Notes: generated by a model from the sequence alone, not told the origin. Counted from the stretch's first letter, positions 45,771 to 57,779 are shown. The stretch is 64,000 nucleotides of DNA from Eulemur rufifrons (GCF_041146395.1 NC_090990.1:46076001-46140000); one strand, 5' to 3'. Numbers and translations: made by a program.

Positions 45771-46549
45771 GTTTCAAAGGTAAAGGCCTTTTAAGTTGCC
45801 ATATAAAATTCAGTCCTACCAGGTTCCCCTTTCATCTCAGTAGATATTTCATAGGATAAAAGTAAAATCTATTTTGATTTTTAGAATACCAGAAGATAAA
45901 ACATCTGGCTGAGTGGATTTTCACCCTTCCAATTGCTTACTTCTACTTAAAGTTTTTTTCATGTAAAATGTGTTGATATTTAAAAAATTTTCTTTCTTAT
46001 TATAAATGGGTAAAATTATCTCAAATGTAGAATATTTTTAAAAAGAGAAAAATACATAAAGTTAACCCTAGTGCTATTACTCAAAGAAGTACTATAAAAT
46101 TATAGATATATATTCTTCCTTTAAATATTTCTTTCATTCATTTTTTTCTATACATGTGTGCATTCAATACAAGCAGAATCATGCTGCAAAAAACCTGATT
46201 TTTTAAAAAAAATCCATTTATTCGAGAGATACTTGTTTATTATGTTTCTAATCTTTATATTCGTTTTTGCTTCGCAAAACAAAACTGTCAGATCCTCTGC
46301 AGGGAACTCTGGCCATTGTTAGGAATACCAGAAAAGGAAAGTAGAAGTTACTGTATTTCTCCCCTTCCCACATTTGGGTCTCTGTATTTATTCAAAAACA
46401 CAAAAGAAGCTTGTCAGGAGTTACTTCAAAAATAGCTTTAAATTTATGTTATATGGTGAAGTTACTCCAGTCTTCTCTACTTTCTATATACATCTTAAAC
46501 TGTATTTAATGAATTCATGATACCAGTCATAATAATCCTGATTTTAGAA
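45771..46549. other. AT-rich sequence, no identified element
   Basis: Very AT-rich, with A- and T-runs. It may contain an old L1 or DNA transposon relic that I cannot name. Confidence 0.3.
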
Positions 46550-46720
46550 AAACAATAGTTGTATAACACTTTACCATTTACCTAGTAATGTTATATAGAT
46601 TATCTCATTTAAATTTTACAGTTTTAGCTATTGTTGTCACTATTCTAGGAATAAGACAGTTGAAGCATGGAGAAATTAGCTCTGTGGCCTGCTAAGATCC
46701 TCAGGTATGTTCTGAATCAT
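46550..46720 (-). repeat. MIR SINE, minus orientation
   Basis: 'agttgtataacactttaccatttacctagtaatgttatatagattatctcatttaaattttacagttttagc', 'aataagacagttgaagcatggagaaattagctctgtggcc'. Confidence 0.75.
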
Positions 46721-47479
46721 AAAAGAAGGTTATATTTAGCTTAGTGTTTATAGCAAGAACGTTTTCTATACTATGTGTGTGTGTGTTTTGGAATACCATT
46801 AGAATATGTCTCTCTTGACTTTCAGCTAGTCAGACTCCCCTTTCCATAATCCCCCTCCTCCAATGTGAGCCCTCCTGAATAAAGAGGAGCTTTAATAAAC
46901 CATCTCTATTATTGGTTCTGTAAGACCTTGACATTTGCAAACTTTATTTTTTGTCTTTTGTCCCACACAGTAGCTACTCTTGCAAATCAACCTTGGGAAG
47001 TTAGCATTCTTAATGAAGATCTATAGGAGACTTTATTCTTAGACAGTAAATCAGCTCTTTCAAGGCACCATTCATCTCTTCCTTCGAGCGCATGAATTGG
47101 TATATGGCACCTTACAAGAGCTCATTTATCTTATGTGGGTCCCTAGTTATTGCCTCTGCCCACTTCCCCTAGATTGCCAGAGATCAAGGCAGAAATGAAG
47201 TAGAGTATGGCTCTGAGCTCTGAAAGTTGCCAAGGTCAGCTGAGGTGTCTGTGGCATTGACTTACAGAGAGCCGGTACTGAGTATCACCCATAACTTTTA
47301 GGGTGATATCACCCACACCAACAAAGGAGTTAGTTTGCTAAAGCATTTGAATTACGCTTGCTTAATTAAAGGTGGCTAGACGGTGAACAATAGGGGAAGA
47401 GTTTGTTACCTAGAGAATTTTTTCTCCTTAATAATTGTCCAGATCATATTGGCATCCTTTTGGCTTCATAGTTAATTCC
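46721..47479. other. Unique non-coding sequence
   Basis: No recognised repeat or exon. Confidence 0.4.
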
Positions 47480-47700
47480 ATATTAATGATAATGATGAAC
47501 ATTTATTATGTACTTAGGCTATATGCTAGGTGCTTTTCCAAATGCCCTTTTTTTTTTTCCCTTACAATCCCACCATGGTGTAGGAGCCATTATTCTCCTT
47601 TCACATAGGAGGATGATTCATCACCTGCTGAGAATATGTAACCTGAAGGTGCCGAATCACGATTCAAAGCCAGGTGTCTTCAACATTTGCCTCTGTGGCC
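47480..47700 (-). repeat. MIR SINE, minus orientation
   Basis: 'aatgatgaacatttattatgtacttaggctatatgctaggtgcttttccaaatgccc', then 'tacaatcccaccatggtgtaggagccattattctcctttcacataggaggatgattcatcacctgctgag', then 'cgaatcacgattcaaagccaggtgtc'. Confidence 0.75.
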
Positions 47701-47859
47701 ATGGCCAAGCTGCAGGCTTATTGGAAATCGTCCACTTGTTTAGAAGGACAAGGCAAGCTGTGTGCATAACATTCTGATAACAAATTAATTGAGGGGGAAT
47801 AGTGTGAGGTTACAGTTAGCAGTGGACCCTGAAGCCAGGCTTTCATTGCTAATGGAGCT

Positions 47860-48365
47860 AATGCTTGTTTCTATGGTTTGGGTTTCCTCACAAGCAGATT
47901 CTGAAACAAAAGTTTGGGTGCAAGTAGTTTATTTGGGAGGTGATCTTAAGAAATATGGCGAGGGTATAAGCCCAGTAAAGGATGCCTTTGTGAGCAGATT
48001 ATCACTGTGCGCATTTGGGGCACACTTTCTCTGGGTACTCCCCTGAGAGACGGCAGAACATACCTCCTGATTGTTTCACTGAGGAGCAACTCTTGTCCTG
48101 CATTGGGTGAGGGTTGCTCTTGAGTGCGTTGACTCTCTGCACCTCCAGCCTGCCCCACTCTGTGGACAGAGAAAGCCCTGAAGCAGACTCAGGTGTTTGT
48201 ACTTGATTTTGGAAAGCATGCCTGCCCCAGCTGCAGGTGACCTCCAGAATGAGAGAGCAGAGAGTGGGGAGGGCATCAATTGTTCTTGCTACATTTGCTT
48301 TTAAATCCAGCACCGGTGCTGATAAAGATGCATCCTGACTGGTGACCCTGGCTTTGGGGGTTGAC
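47860..48365 (-). repeat. Degenerate LTR (MLT/ERVL-like), minus orientation
   Basis: The plus strand reads 'tatggtttgggtttcctcacaagcagattctgaaacaaaagtttgggtgcaagtagtttatttgggaggtgatc'. On the minus strand this gives an LTR end with an AATAAACTACTTGCACC polyadenylation region and a terminal 'gaaacccaaacc'. The upstream part extends to about 48365 without a recognisable boundary. The family is uncertain. There is no retroviral coding sequence. Confidence 0.5.
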
Positions 48366-48434
48366 AACGTCGTGTGAGTAAATTATGCAGCAGGGGAGGG
48401 AGTGAATCTAGCATTAGTTTTTGGGGAGGAAGGT

Positions 48435-48625
48435 AGGATTTAAAATCAGTTTGGGGTTTTGGTCCTAGTTCTGCCACATCTCAGCTGTGTGTTGGATAAG
48501 TCTCTCAATGTCTTTGGGTCTCAGTTTTCTCATCTCTAAAATGGATGTAGCTGCCTCACAGGGTTCAAACGCAACACTGTTCATAAAAGCCTTTGTAAAT
48601 GATAAAGCTATATACCACTTTTATG
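48435..48625 (+). repeat. MIR SINE, plus orientation
   Basis: 'aggatttaaaatcagtttggggttttggtcctagttctgccacatctcagctgtgtgttggataagtctctcaatgtctttgggtctcagttttctcatctctaaaatggatgtagctgcctcacagggttc'. Confidence 0.93.
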
Positions 48626-50130
48626 TTGCTCCCACTGGAGCTCCTGATTGAGGAATCTGGTAGAGTACGAGGTGCTAGGAGAACTTTGAGGGAAGCTGTT
48701 TGCTCTACGAGAAGCACCTGGAGACTGCTCTCTTAACAGCTCAGGAAGCCTATCCTCAAATATCCTGACACTTTGGAAGTCAAGGGTAAGAGATTCAAAC
48801 CTCATCTAGGCCCCTCCTTTTCACTTGGTTTCTGGCCCACTGAGAGCTGGTAACCCTGATCTTGCACCAAGTGAGATTATATTTCCAATAGGTCCCTATA
48901 GAGTACAGAGTTTTTTCTGGTGAAAGTTGATTTGGATTTGCAACCCCATAGATCAAGCACTGGCAAGCACAAGGGTTTTCATCTCTCTCACTCAGTTTAT
49001 TTTCTGACCAAAGGCTGACTCTTCCATAGGCAGCTGTTTTATCAAGTGAATCAAGACTCTTTATAGCCATCATATGACTTTGGCCCTCATGTAGCCAAGA
49101 ACAGCACGAATAGCGAGAAGGGTATGAGGTGTCCTTTCCTGCCTGTATCTGCTCCCACCCAGTGGGGACACCATGGCCAGGACCGCCATTCCTTCATCCC
49201 ACCAACTCCAGTTAGCCCCTGGCTTGAATTCCATCACTCAAGAGGGAAGATTAAAAAAAACCCACACCTCTGACTCATGCTTTGATTTTGTGGCCTAAAG
49301 AGGCAAAGATGCCGTAAGGAGCTTTTAGGGGCCATCACCATGGAGCCTCTTTATTGCCTCGCAAAAGCCTTAAATGATAATGGGAAACCTCACTATTGAT
49401 TGGCTGACTCTTAATTCTTCCTCTTTGGGTTTTGAAGTAGAAGTGATGGTCCAGAATATTTATATTACTCATTGGATATATTAAATTAAACATACGAAAG
49501 TCCTACAGCCATTTAAGATGAGGTTGTATCACTGGTGAATAGGACTTTATTACCCAAAGAGAGAAGAGTAGCTTTTAGTTGTGGCTTAGCTAGAAAGTAT
49601 ATTGATGATAAGAATGGCTCAGCAGAGGTCTTGGGAGTCTCCAAAAGGGCTCAGAGTGTGTGTGCTTTCTTTAAAAAAATTCTTCAGGCCCCTTCTTTAT
49701 AAACACCCAAGTATATGGTGTGGTGAGGGTATGGTAACAAAGATTTAACTTCTGTCTTGGCTGATGGTAAGACCAGTTGACATCTTGGCCAAGTCTGTTA
49801 TTGAGCTGTTAAGGACCAGTGCTTGAGTTCTGGGGCTGCAAATTCAACTCATTCACTGATAAGAAAATGCTCACTGTAAGAAGCCACACAAAGTACAACC
49901 TCACTATAGTAAAGGATTTAGAATACTTCTCTCTCTGTCATCTTAAACCTGTTGGAAGTTAACATGGATGACAGGGTTAGTCAATTCCTTTCAATGGCTG
50001 GGCTGGCATATAAGGGCTAAAATTTTTATTATTCAGTGAGTTACTACTCAAGGTTTTGAAAGATTTTTGACCCGTGGAAAAAAAATACAAGGCCTGAGGC
50101 AGTGAAATAGTTAATGTGACTGCCTCCCTT
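48626..50130. other. Repeat-free unique sequence
   Basis: About 1.5 kb without any recognised repeat. No exon is supported. Confidence 0.4.
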
Positions 50131-50480
50131 ACAGGTTTCCCCAGATATGCTTACTTGCTGTACAATGGATAATTGTTAGCTCTTGTTGTGCAGATGCTGT
50201 TGCAGATGGAGTCCTGTACCTGCATGCATAGCAAATGAATTAGACTGGCAATCCCCTTTATAAAGCATAAATATGTAATTTGTTCAGCTGTTGTAATTAA
50301 ATATGTATGTGTGAAACAGCCACCATTCAGGTCATTAATGATGCGCCATGCCAAATTAGAGCTTACAGACAGTAATGTACATTGTTGTGCAATGAGGGAA
50401 TTGCAAATAACATAACTAAGCCTTTCCTAGTAAAGGGATGCATTCAGCAGCTTTAAAAGGAATATTTACATCTCTAACAT
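50131..50480. promoter_or_regulatory. Candidate conserved non-coding element / enhancer-like block
   Basis: A repeat-free block rich in homeodomain-type and related cores: GGATAATTG (about 50166), TTGTAATTAAATATG (about 50293), TCATTAATGATGCGCC (about 50332), ATGCATAGCAAATG (about 50224) and TGTTCAGCTGTTG (E-box CAGCTG, about 50281). The motif clustering resembles vertebrate developmental enhancers. It is inferred from composition only. Confidence 0.35.
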
Positions 50481-53224
50481 AATTTTTATTTAGAAGGTAC
50501 ATTTTTGTTCAATGTGAAAGTCTATAAGATGGAATTACTTTCATCACCACTTTAGTTTTATTATTATTTTAACATTTTATTGTACAAATACCCCAGACTT
50601 TATTAAACATGCTGCTTGGTGATAAGTCTTAAGTATCTACTTACATATAAAACAGCAGTTACTCCTGGTTTTATACATGGTTGTGATAGAATTGATGTAT
50701 CATAGCACCTTGGAATGTCTTCCTTATTTCAGTGCATTAAAAAAAAAAACCTCTTAATATTTCAACTCTATTCCAGACTGATAAAGAAATTCCTCTGATA
50801 GTAAACAGTATTTTTATTTCCATAGAAATTGGGCTGAGAAAAATGCAGTTATCAAAATATAAACAAATAAAAGTGGTTAATTTGCCTCTTGTGCTTTAAT
50901 TCCCAATGAATTACTTGTGAATCCAAGGAATTTCCTAAGAAAAGTGTCATCCATGGGTCAGATTGGTTGTTTTTTTAATTTTAAGGCTCAAAGTTTATAA
51001 AGTTAATGCACTGGGGAAAATTATTGCTCTGTCCTTTCTCTCCTTGGTTTCAGGTTACAGTCTTGAAAATACTTGAAGCTAAAAGTTAAATATATTAAAA
51101 TTATTTTTACTTTAAATTCTTTCTGCATTTGTATTTTGGTTGCCTCTAGTCTATTTTTAACTTGCATGTTGTTTTGACGGTTCGTACTGAGACTACAAGA
51201 GCTAACCATCTTGACCTTTCTGTCCACCAGGGCAGCAGGAGGAAGCGTCTCAGAGTTAATTCTGTCTTGTTCACAGCTGGGAACAGAACATTCCTCTGTG
51301 ATCCCCTTGCACATGATTCGCTGGGATCTCTTGGAAGCTGGACTTGATACTATAAGTCCTGGGCTTCTCAGGTTGAACACAGATCAAACTTAGTGGCATG
51401 TTTGGTTAAGACTTAGATTGGACAAGACCAATGTAGTTGTTAAAAGTTTCACAAACAATTGAAAATGAAATTATCTGCTGTGTGATTTTAGTTTTGCAAC
51501 AATTCAAATTTACAAACTTCCTTAAGCCTAAGATTAATCAAGATTTGGGACCTTGAAGAATTTTCAAAGAACTCTTATTTGTGTATGGATGTAAAAATCG
51601 TCTTTATTTTCAACAAACAGCAAATCTTTCAATTAAGCATATGTGTGATTTACTTAAAACAGATGAAATCATAACAGCTTGACTTGCTTTACCTAAGTTA
51701 TTGTTCCATACTATTAAAAAAAAAAACTTAAGAAAGTTCTTATCTTTACATTGCTTGATTTTTCTGTCCCATTTTTGGTTCAGCTAAAAACAGACATTTC
51801 ATTTGCAGCATTAAGGAAAATTTTGATTCATTCATTATTTATGAAGATAAAGATGTCATGTGGATGACAATGATTAAAAAATATTATGACATCTTGATTG
51901 TATTCAAACTATTCCCTGAATACTGAAAACCATGAAAAGCCTTTGCCCTGCTAGCTACATGCTTAGCATTAACTATGAATTCATAACTTTTCTGAAAAGA
52001 TTTTCATCGAGATCCTTTTTTCCCTCAGATCCTTTATCCCAATTAGAGACCTTAATCTTTTGATGGGCAGCTTCTCTTATTTCTACCTGTTTCAGACCTA
52101 TAGTACTGGTAAAATGTATATTTTGGTTTTTGGACAGAATTTGAAGGATGCATTTTACTTTATTTAAAATATCTGGTTGCAGGCACCTATCAGGTTTCTC
52201 AACTTCTTTCTTGCAGGAATTTCAAAGATGCTTAAATTCATCAAATGAGATAGAATTATAGATATTATAGAAAATTTGGGAATGAGACTTGGGAAGTGCG
52301 CCTGAGATGATGCACCCGAGAAGCTGGGAGCATACAAAAAGATCACAGGCCCTACCCAGGTAGTTTCAAGGAGCACACGCTTGTTTTGCAGTAGTGGTAG
52401 CAGATAGGTAGCTTGGTTGTGGCTAGTCCAAGCCCCTTGCTCTGGAGGAACACATGTAAAACCATCAGCATGTCTTTTGGTCTTGTATTAACTGTGGCAA
52501 GGCTGTGCCTTAAAGAACATAACCATTACTAAAAGGGTGGGAATACCCCAGTGGCCAGTGGCCAGGTGCTTTATGATAACACCACAGGCATGCCTGGCCA
52601 ATCTGATGCGATTCTTTTGCTGGCAGTTGCTCCTTTGGCCACCACTGCAGTAAACACTTTCCCTTGGATGTTGGTTTTCTGTTGTGTCTGGCAGCTACAC
52701 AGGGCTGCTTGAACTTTAGCCAGAGGCAAATATTTATACATCAGAGAGTGCAGTGTTCAACTGGTCAGGCCTGAGAGGGAGAGGGAGAGACCTCCGTGCC
52801 TTTTAGCCAAAGAGGATGTGTCTCCCCCTCAGCCCCCCTTTCCCTCTCCACTGTGACATAGTGAAGAAGTGGGACCATGCTGGATGTCATTTGAGCTCCG
52901 GCTGCATGTGCTTCTTTCCAAAACGTATACATGCGCAAACTTGGGATGTACTTTCAAAAGGGAGGACTTCCTGACATTCCTGGCTGCTCCTTTAATTCCT
53001 CTTGGAAAGTTTACAGTTAATATTTTCCCTGGAACATTGTCAAGCTTTTGACAGAGCCTGAGTGTATGCCGAACTGTGAAATCGAGCCGGAGAAGCAAAT
53101 TGTGAGAAATCTGTTTCTACTCAAATCCGTAAGGTTTATTAAAAAAAACAAAACAAAACCAAACCCAAAAAAACACCCAAAACAAAAAACTTCAGGGGGG
53201 AAACTGAGAATGGGACTCGGCTTG
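50481..53224. other. Repeat-free unique sequence upstream of the CpG block
   Basis: About 2.7 kb with no recognised interspersed repeat. The longest open frames (119 codons minus at 51021-51380; 89 codons minus at 52829-53098) have no family resemblance. An A/C-rich simple stretch lies at 53139-53190. Confidence 0.4.
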
Positions 53225-53385
53225 CTCTTCCTGGTGCGGGCTCAGGCCGCCATTTTAAGGAGCCAGCGAAGGGCGACGTTCCGCTCCTTACATGGCGGCT
53301 GTATTTACTCTGCCGCAGCCAATCGCGCCCGCCGTGCCAAGCCACGTGACGTGCCACGAGGGCACGCACAGCCATTTCCTTGTTG
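53225..53385. promoter_or_regulatory. CpG-rich promoter-like block
   Basis: About 17 CpGs in about 160 bases, in otherwise CpG-poor DNA. It has a reverse YY1-type motif GCCGCCATTTT (53246-53256), a forward YY1-type motif ACATGGCGGCT (53290-53300), a CCAAT box AGCCAATCG (53317-53325) and an E-box overlapping a CRE-like site CACGTGACGT (53343-53352). Read on the minus strand the order is E-box, inverted CCAAT, then AAAATGGCGGC, the usual order for a YY1-initiator promoter. That favours minus-strand transcription, and a bidirectional promoter is possible. No clear splice donor follows closely on either strand. The gene is unknown. Confidence 0.55.
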
Positions 53386-54179
53386 CTAAAAAACTTGCTA
53401 CCTCCACAGAGTACTTTACCTTGTTTTGCATGCCAAATGTTCTTGCTGAATGTGTCTAGCAGACTGGCATTTGTCCACAAAGTTATTTTAGTAGGTAAAA
53501 AGTCTCTGAGCACTTGAGCTTTGTGCATTCTTTATGTAAAATGGATTTCCCTTCTTGGCCAGAGGCCAAGGGTACAGCACACTCGCTGGGTGAGAAGAGA
53601 GCTTCTCTGCTGAGAAACTGGTGGACCGATACACTCTAATTTTTTGGCTTCTGACCAAACAAGCTAGAAGGATGCCAAAATTCAACAAAATAACACATTA
53701 TTGTGTGATAGGAGCCGTGCTCCAAGAGAGCAGGAACTCAGAGGAACTTCATATTGGCCCTTTTTAAAAAAGCATTGTCACTTCGGGGAGCTTTCTTAGG
53801 GAAACGAGAAGAAAATGGCAAAATGCAACCTAGAGAGTAAGGTATAATTTGCACATAAACACGAAGGAAGGAACTGAAAGAAAACAGGAGTTTAAATTAC
53901 TTTTATGAACTTTTCCCAGACATAACACACAGTTCTCTGACTTGAACTTCACTTACAGTCTTTTAACCCTGCAGGTTCCAACTATGTGTCTGAGCAAAAC
54001 GCTAGCCTACTTAACATTAATATGAGAATGAATGGAGATTTAAACACTTTTAAAAGATTTTAAAATCTAAGGATAGCTGGAAATTCTAAATATAGAATTT
54101 TAGGAGGCTTATTTGGAGTAACAGAAAACTTTGTAAACTTACATGCTTTATTATGCCTTTGTTTCCTGACATCTGACTT
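53386..54179. other. Unique non-coding sequence flanking the CpG block
   Basis: No recognised repeat. A donor-like TAG/GTAAAA near 53491 (plus) could end a first exon, but the evidence is weak. Confidence 0.35.
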
Positions 54180-54290
54180 TAAGTGGTTGAAGTCTGCTAT
54201 TAATCACTTATGTGACATTAGCAAATCAGGTAAGCCCTCTGTAGCTCAGCTTCCACATATGTGCAATAAAGACGTTAAGGAAGATAATAT
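54180..54290 (+). repeat. MIR SINE fragment, plus orientation
   Basis: 'ttgaagtctgctattaatcacttatgtgacattagcaaatcaggtaagccctctgtagctcagcttccacatatgtgcaataaagacg'. Confidence 0.75.
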
Positions 54291-54399
54291 TCTTCTGAGC
54301 TCTAAAGACACTAGAGGTCGAATTTGAATAAACAACTGGAACAAGGATAAAACACATCTCTAGTTTTTGTATGGAAATTTGGCAATCAAAAGGAAAAAA

Positions 54400-55040
54400 A
54401 TGGAATATCTCTAGTTGAAGCCACCATCATCCTTTCTCAGAGTACTTCAGTAATCCTGAATATTCCCCCTTTTTCCATTCTTGCTCTGTAACACAGTAGC
54501 CAGGGTGGGTATTTCAAAGAAATAAGCTCGTTTATATCAACCTTCTGCTTACAAACCTTTAGCGGCTTCCCATGCATCTAGAATAAAATACAAAGTTGTT
54601 GCCATGGGCTGCAAGGACGCCACATGATCTGACTTCTTTATATCCTTCTGCCACCTCACTTCATATTGTGGCTCCTTTCAGTTTCCAGAAACTGCCATGC
54701 TCATTACTCCTTGTCTGCTTAGAATGCATTTTTCCCAGCTCCTTCTGTGGCTGGTTTATTCTTACCTTTCTTTCAGTTCAAATGATATCTCTGTAGAGAA
54801 GCATTCTATCTAAAATTAGCCTTCCTGTTTATATTTTTGATAGTACTCATAACAGTCTGAAATGCTTTTGTTAATTGGATTACTCCTTTATTTATTTAAC
54901 ACTCCACTACGATGTCAGCCCCACAAGGACACAAATCATATTTACCCCTCTGTTTTCTACTTTTTGCACTGTACCTAATCACTTTGAGAATGAAGTGTTG
55001 GGCAAGTTAGAGTACTCAAAATACATGCTTCATTTACCTT
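54400..55040 (+). repeat. L2 LINE 3' end, long copy (about 0.6 kb)
   Basis: 'gcttacaaacctttagcggcttcccatgcatctagaataaaatacaaagttgttgccatgggctgcaaggacgccacatgatctgac', 'actgccatgctcattactcc', 'tagaatgcatttttcccagctccttctgtggctgg', 'cagttcaaatgatatctctgtagagaagcattc', 'actccactacgatgtcagccccacaaggacac' give the L2 ORF2 end and 3' UTR in order. It is the longest LINE copy in the window. Confidence 0.93.
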
Positions 55041-55174
55041 AAATTTCACAGAAAAATCCTAGATTTTATTACCTATACTGATAAGAATTTTATTATAAAA
55101 ATGTCTTGCTAAACTAATGTTTTTAGTTCTCCATTGAGAATCTGTGGAGCACATTGCTTCAGAGAAGACAAAGC

Positions 55175-55400
55175 TGGGAACTGTCAGCCTGCTTATACTT
55201 GAATGCTGGCTCTGCCATTGACTGAGCGTGTGGACTGCAGCAGGTGGTTCAGCCACTCTAACCTCAGTATCCTAATCTATAAAGTGAGATTTAAAAATTG
55301 TTTCTACAGCATAGGATTATTGTAAAGATTAAATGTGATATCATACTGTAAAACTCTTATCACACACATGTGAACTATTACTATTATTGTTGCCACCACT
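55175..55400 (+). repeat. MIR SINE, plus orientation
   Basis: 'actgtcagcctgcttatacttgaatgctggctctgccattgactgagcgtgtggac', 'ctaacctcagtatcctaatctataaagtgag', 'cataggattattgtaaagattaaatgtgatatc'. Confidence 0.88.
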
Positions 55401-55409
55401 GCAGGCACA

Positions 55410-55650
55410 GTACCAGGTAGTGGACAAGCAATTGTGGTAAGAAACAGTTCTTTCCATTAAATCGTTCAGTCAGTGGAAGAGACATATATGTAAATAGGTG
55501 AATTATCTATCATACATTGTGCCAAGAGCTCTAACAGTATGTGAACAGAATATTAAAGTACAGAGAAGAGGGAGTAACTTGTCTATTTTAGCAGACAGCA
55601 AAGATGCCTTAGGGGAAGTAGGATTTGAGACAGATTAAGTTGCCTTTTAG
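55410..55650 (-). repeat. L2 LINE 3' region, minus orientation
   Basis: 'ggcacagtaccaggtagtggacaagcaattg', 'gtcagtggaagagacatatatgtaaataggtgaattatctatcatacattgtgccaagagctc', 'ggaagtaggatttgagacagatta' follows the antisense L2 order. Confidence 0.7.
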
Positions 55651-55654
55651 GTAA

Positions 55655-55905
55655 AAATATGTTGTTTAAAGATAATAAAATAATAGCAACTAATACCTAT
55701 GTAATTCTTTTACTAATGCACCAGATTATATGTGTTGCATGTATTATCTCATTTAATCCTTACAGTAACCCTATGAAACAATACCATTATCACTCCCATT
55801 TTACAGGGAAGGAAACTGAGCCAAAAAAGAAAGGTTAAGTAACATGCCAAAGATCATGTAGCTATTAAATGTCAGTGCTGTGATCTCATATGTTTTCACT
55901 GTTAG
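55655..55905 (-). repeat. MIR SINE, minus orientation
   Basis: 'taatagcaactaatacctatg', 'tgcatgtattatctcatttaatccttacagtaaccctatgaaacaataccattatcactcccattttacagggaaggaaactgag', 'ggttaagtaacatgccaaagatcatgtagctatt'. Clear. Confidence 0.93.
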
Positions 55906-55959
55906 AACATATGTGTCATCCATGCTTAGACACTTTGGCATTTTGACAGTGGTGCTATA

Positions 55960-56120
55960 TTTTTTTTTTTTAAAGAGACAGGGTCTTGCTCTGTCACCTA
56001 GGCTGGAATACAGCGGTGTGATCATAGCTCACTACAACCTTGAACTCCTGGGCTCATGTGATCCTCCCTCCTTGGCCTCACAAAGTGCTGGGATTATAGA
56101 CATAGCCACCATGTCTGGCC
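55960..56120 (-). repeat. Free left Alu monomer (FLAM type), minus orientation
   Basis: A single arm from 'ttaaagagacagggtcttgctctgtcacctaggctgg' to 'catagccaccatgtctggcc'. Target-site duplication GGTGCTATA (55951-55959) and GGTGCTACA (56121-56129). No right arm. Confidence 0.9.
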
Positions 56121-56174
56121 GGTGCTACACTTTTGCTTTCTTAATACATGGAAGTCCTGGAAGGGTTCTGTAAA

Positions 56175-56370
56175 GAGCCAGTTTCACCCTATTAGCCCTT
56201 GTTGCCTTATTTGTAAAATGTCAATTGTAAAAGTGTCCACCTACCTTATAGGGTGATTATGAGAATTAAATGAGATAATTCACATAGAGTGCTTAGCATA
56301 TTGCTTGGCATATGGTAAGTGTTCAACAAATGTTTGCCGTAACTGCTATTATTATTACTATGCTGTATTG
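56175..56370 (+). repeat. MIR SINE, plus orientation (3' part)
   Basis: 'gttgccttatttgtaaaatg', 'tgtccacctaccttatagggtgattatgagaattaaatgagataattcacatagagtgcttagcatattgcttggcatatggtaagtgttcaacaaatgtttgcc'. Confidence 0.93.
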
Positions 56371-57454
56371 AAATGAGGTCTGTGATCCCTGGTTGCCTGC
56401 CTCCCTTCTCATGTTAGCCTGCATCCTGGGGTATCCACCTCCACCGAGAGCAAGTTCCCAGCAGGTGAAATGGCATTCTACTGAGGTTGCTAGCATCGGC
56501 TGTCAGCTGCCTCTCCAACTGCCATAACTGCCTTAGTCATTTAAAAATTACTCTTCTCATTTTATATTTCAACTCAGAAATCAATGCATCTGTGAGGCAG
56601 TGTGTTTTCCTGGGGAAGTGTAAGGGGCTGGGTGGTGGCATGGAGATGTGCTCCCTTCAGTCTTGATATTGCCACCCACTCCCTCAGCAGTGTCAGAGAA
56701 CAGTCTCGGAAAGATCTGTTCCTTCTCCTCGCAGACTTGCTTGGTTCCCCACACTGGCCTATCCTCTTCAACTTTGCTTATCTACTGGGGTAGAGAAGTA
56801 TTGATTGTCCAAAACTTGCCTCCAAGTCTTGTTCCTGTGGTGCAAGATTTTAAAAAAGCATTTAATATTTTCTCTGCCTTGAAGACTTCAGAACTGTATA
56901 AATGCCTCAGTTTAAAATATGCCAGTGTCCTGTGCTTACTAAAAACCAGGGCAGGTCTCATGGCAGCCTTATCTCCATTTTCCTTTTGTTGAAGTGGATC
57001 TGTGTGAGCGCGGATGGTGCCCTCTCTCTCAGTATGGTTGGGAAAAGGCAGTCAGCCCCGCAGGGAGGGGGTCGTGCAGCCTCTCTTCCTTTGCTTCCTG
57101 GTGGAGGTGGACTGTGTGTTCCCAGAGATGTTCGGCCTGGTTTGGCCAGTTGTTTAACTGAAGCAGAGTTAGCTTATTCTTGAAGTTTTCGTGCATGACC
57201 ATCTTTAGATTTCAGTGAAGGAAGAACACAGTCCCAAAAAGCACACAGAGTTACAACATATAAATAGCCCCGCTGAGCTGAACAAAAGCGTCTATTGTGT
57301 GGTATACTGCAAAGCAAGATATATACTGGGAACTAAGAACAAGATACTAGGGATTTTTTTTTTCTTCTTTTCTTTCTTTTTTATTTCAGCTTGAAAATTT
57401 TGTTTTCCCCATATGAGTTGTGCATTTACTCTTGGATCTTAAAACAGGACAATT
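56371..57454. other. Unique non-coding sequence
   Basis: No recognised repeat. Several open frames of 60-114 codons overlap in different frames and strands (56574-57183) with no family resemblance. Confidence 0.4.
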
Positions 57455-57535
57455 TGTTAATCTGCATTCAAATCTGGCCCTGACACTTGGCTGCTGGTGG
57501 ATTTTAGGCAAATTATATAAGTGTGTTATGGTTGT
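57455..57535 (+). repeat. MIR SINE fragment, plus orientation
   Basis: 'ttaatctgcattcaaatctggccctgacacttggctgctggtggattttaggcaaattatataag'. Degraded. Confidence 0.6.
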
Positions 57536-57779
57536 TGTCAACATCATCATCATCATTTAGGTGAATTCTATAAATTTATCTTCACGGGCATCTATGGTTC
57601 TTCTAAGGTAGTAATCACTCAGTGTATCTGAAAATTTCCTTCTTCAACAGGGCCAGATTTAGTCATCATTTTACTATTAACTGTTGCTACCAGGGCATAC
57701 TTAATTCCTATTTTTTTTTAAGTTAAATGAACTACTTAAGGTCATACTAATTGGTGCCTCAGCTGTTATTTCAAAGCCC

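Noticed and set aside
53139..53528. 129-codon minus-strand and 113-codon plus-strand open frames over the CpG block
   Set aside because: GC-rich DNA lowers stop frequency on both strands. The translations show no domain, and both strands are open over the same bases.
55880..56173. 97-codon plus-strand open frame
   Set aside because: Its centre is a free left Alu monomer in antisense orientation.
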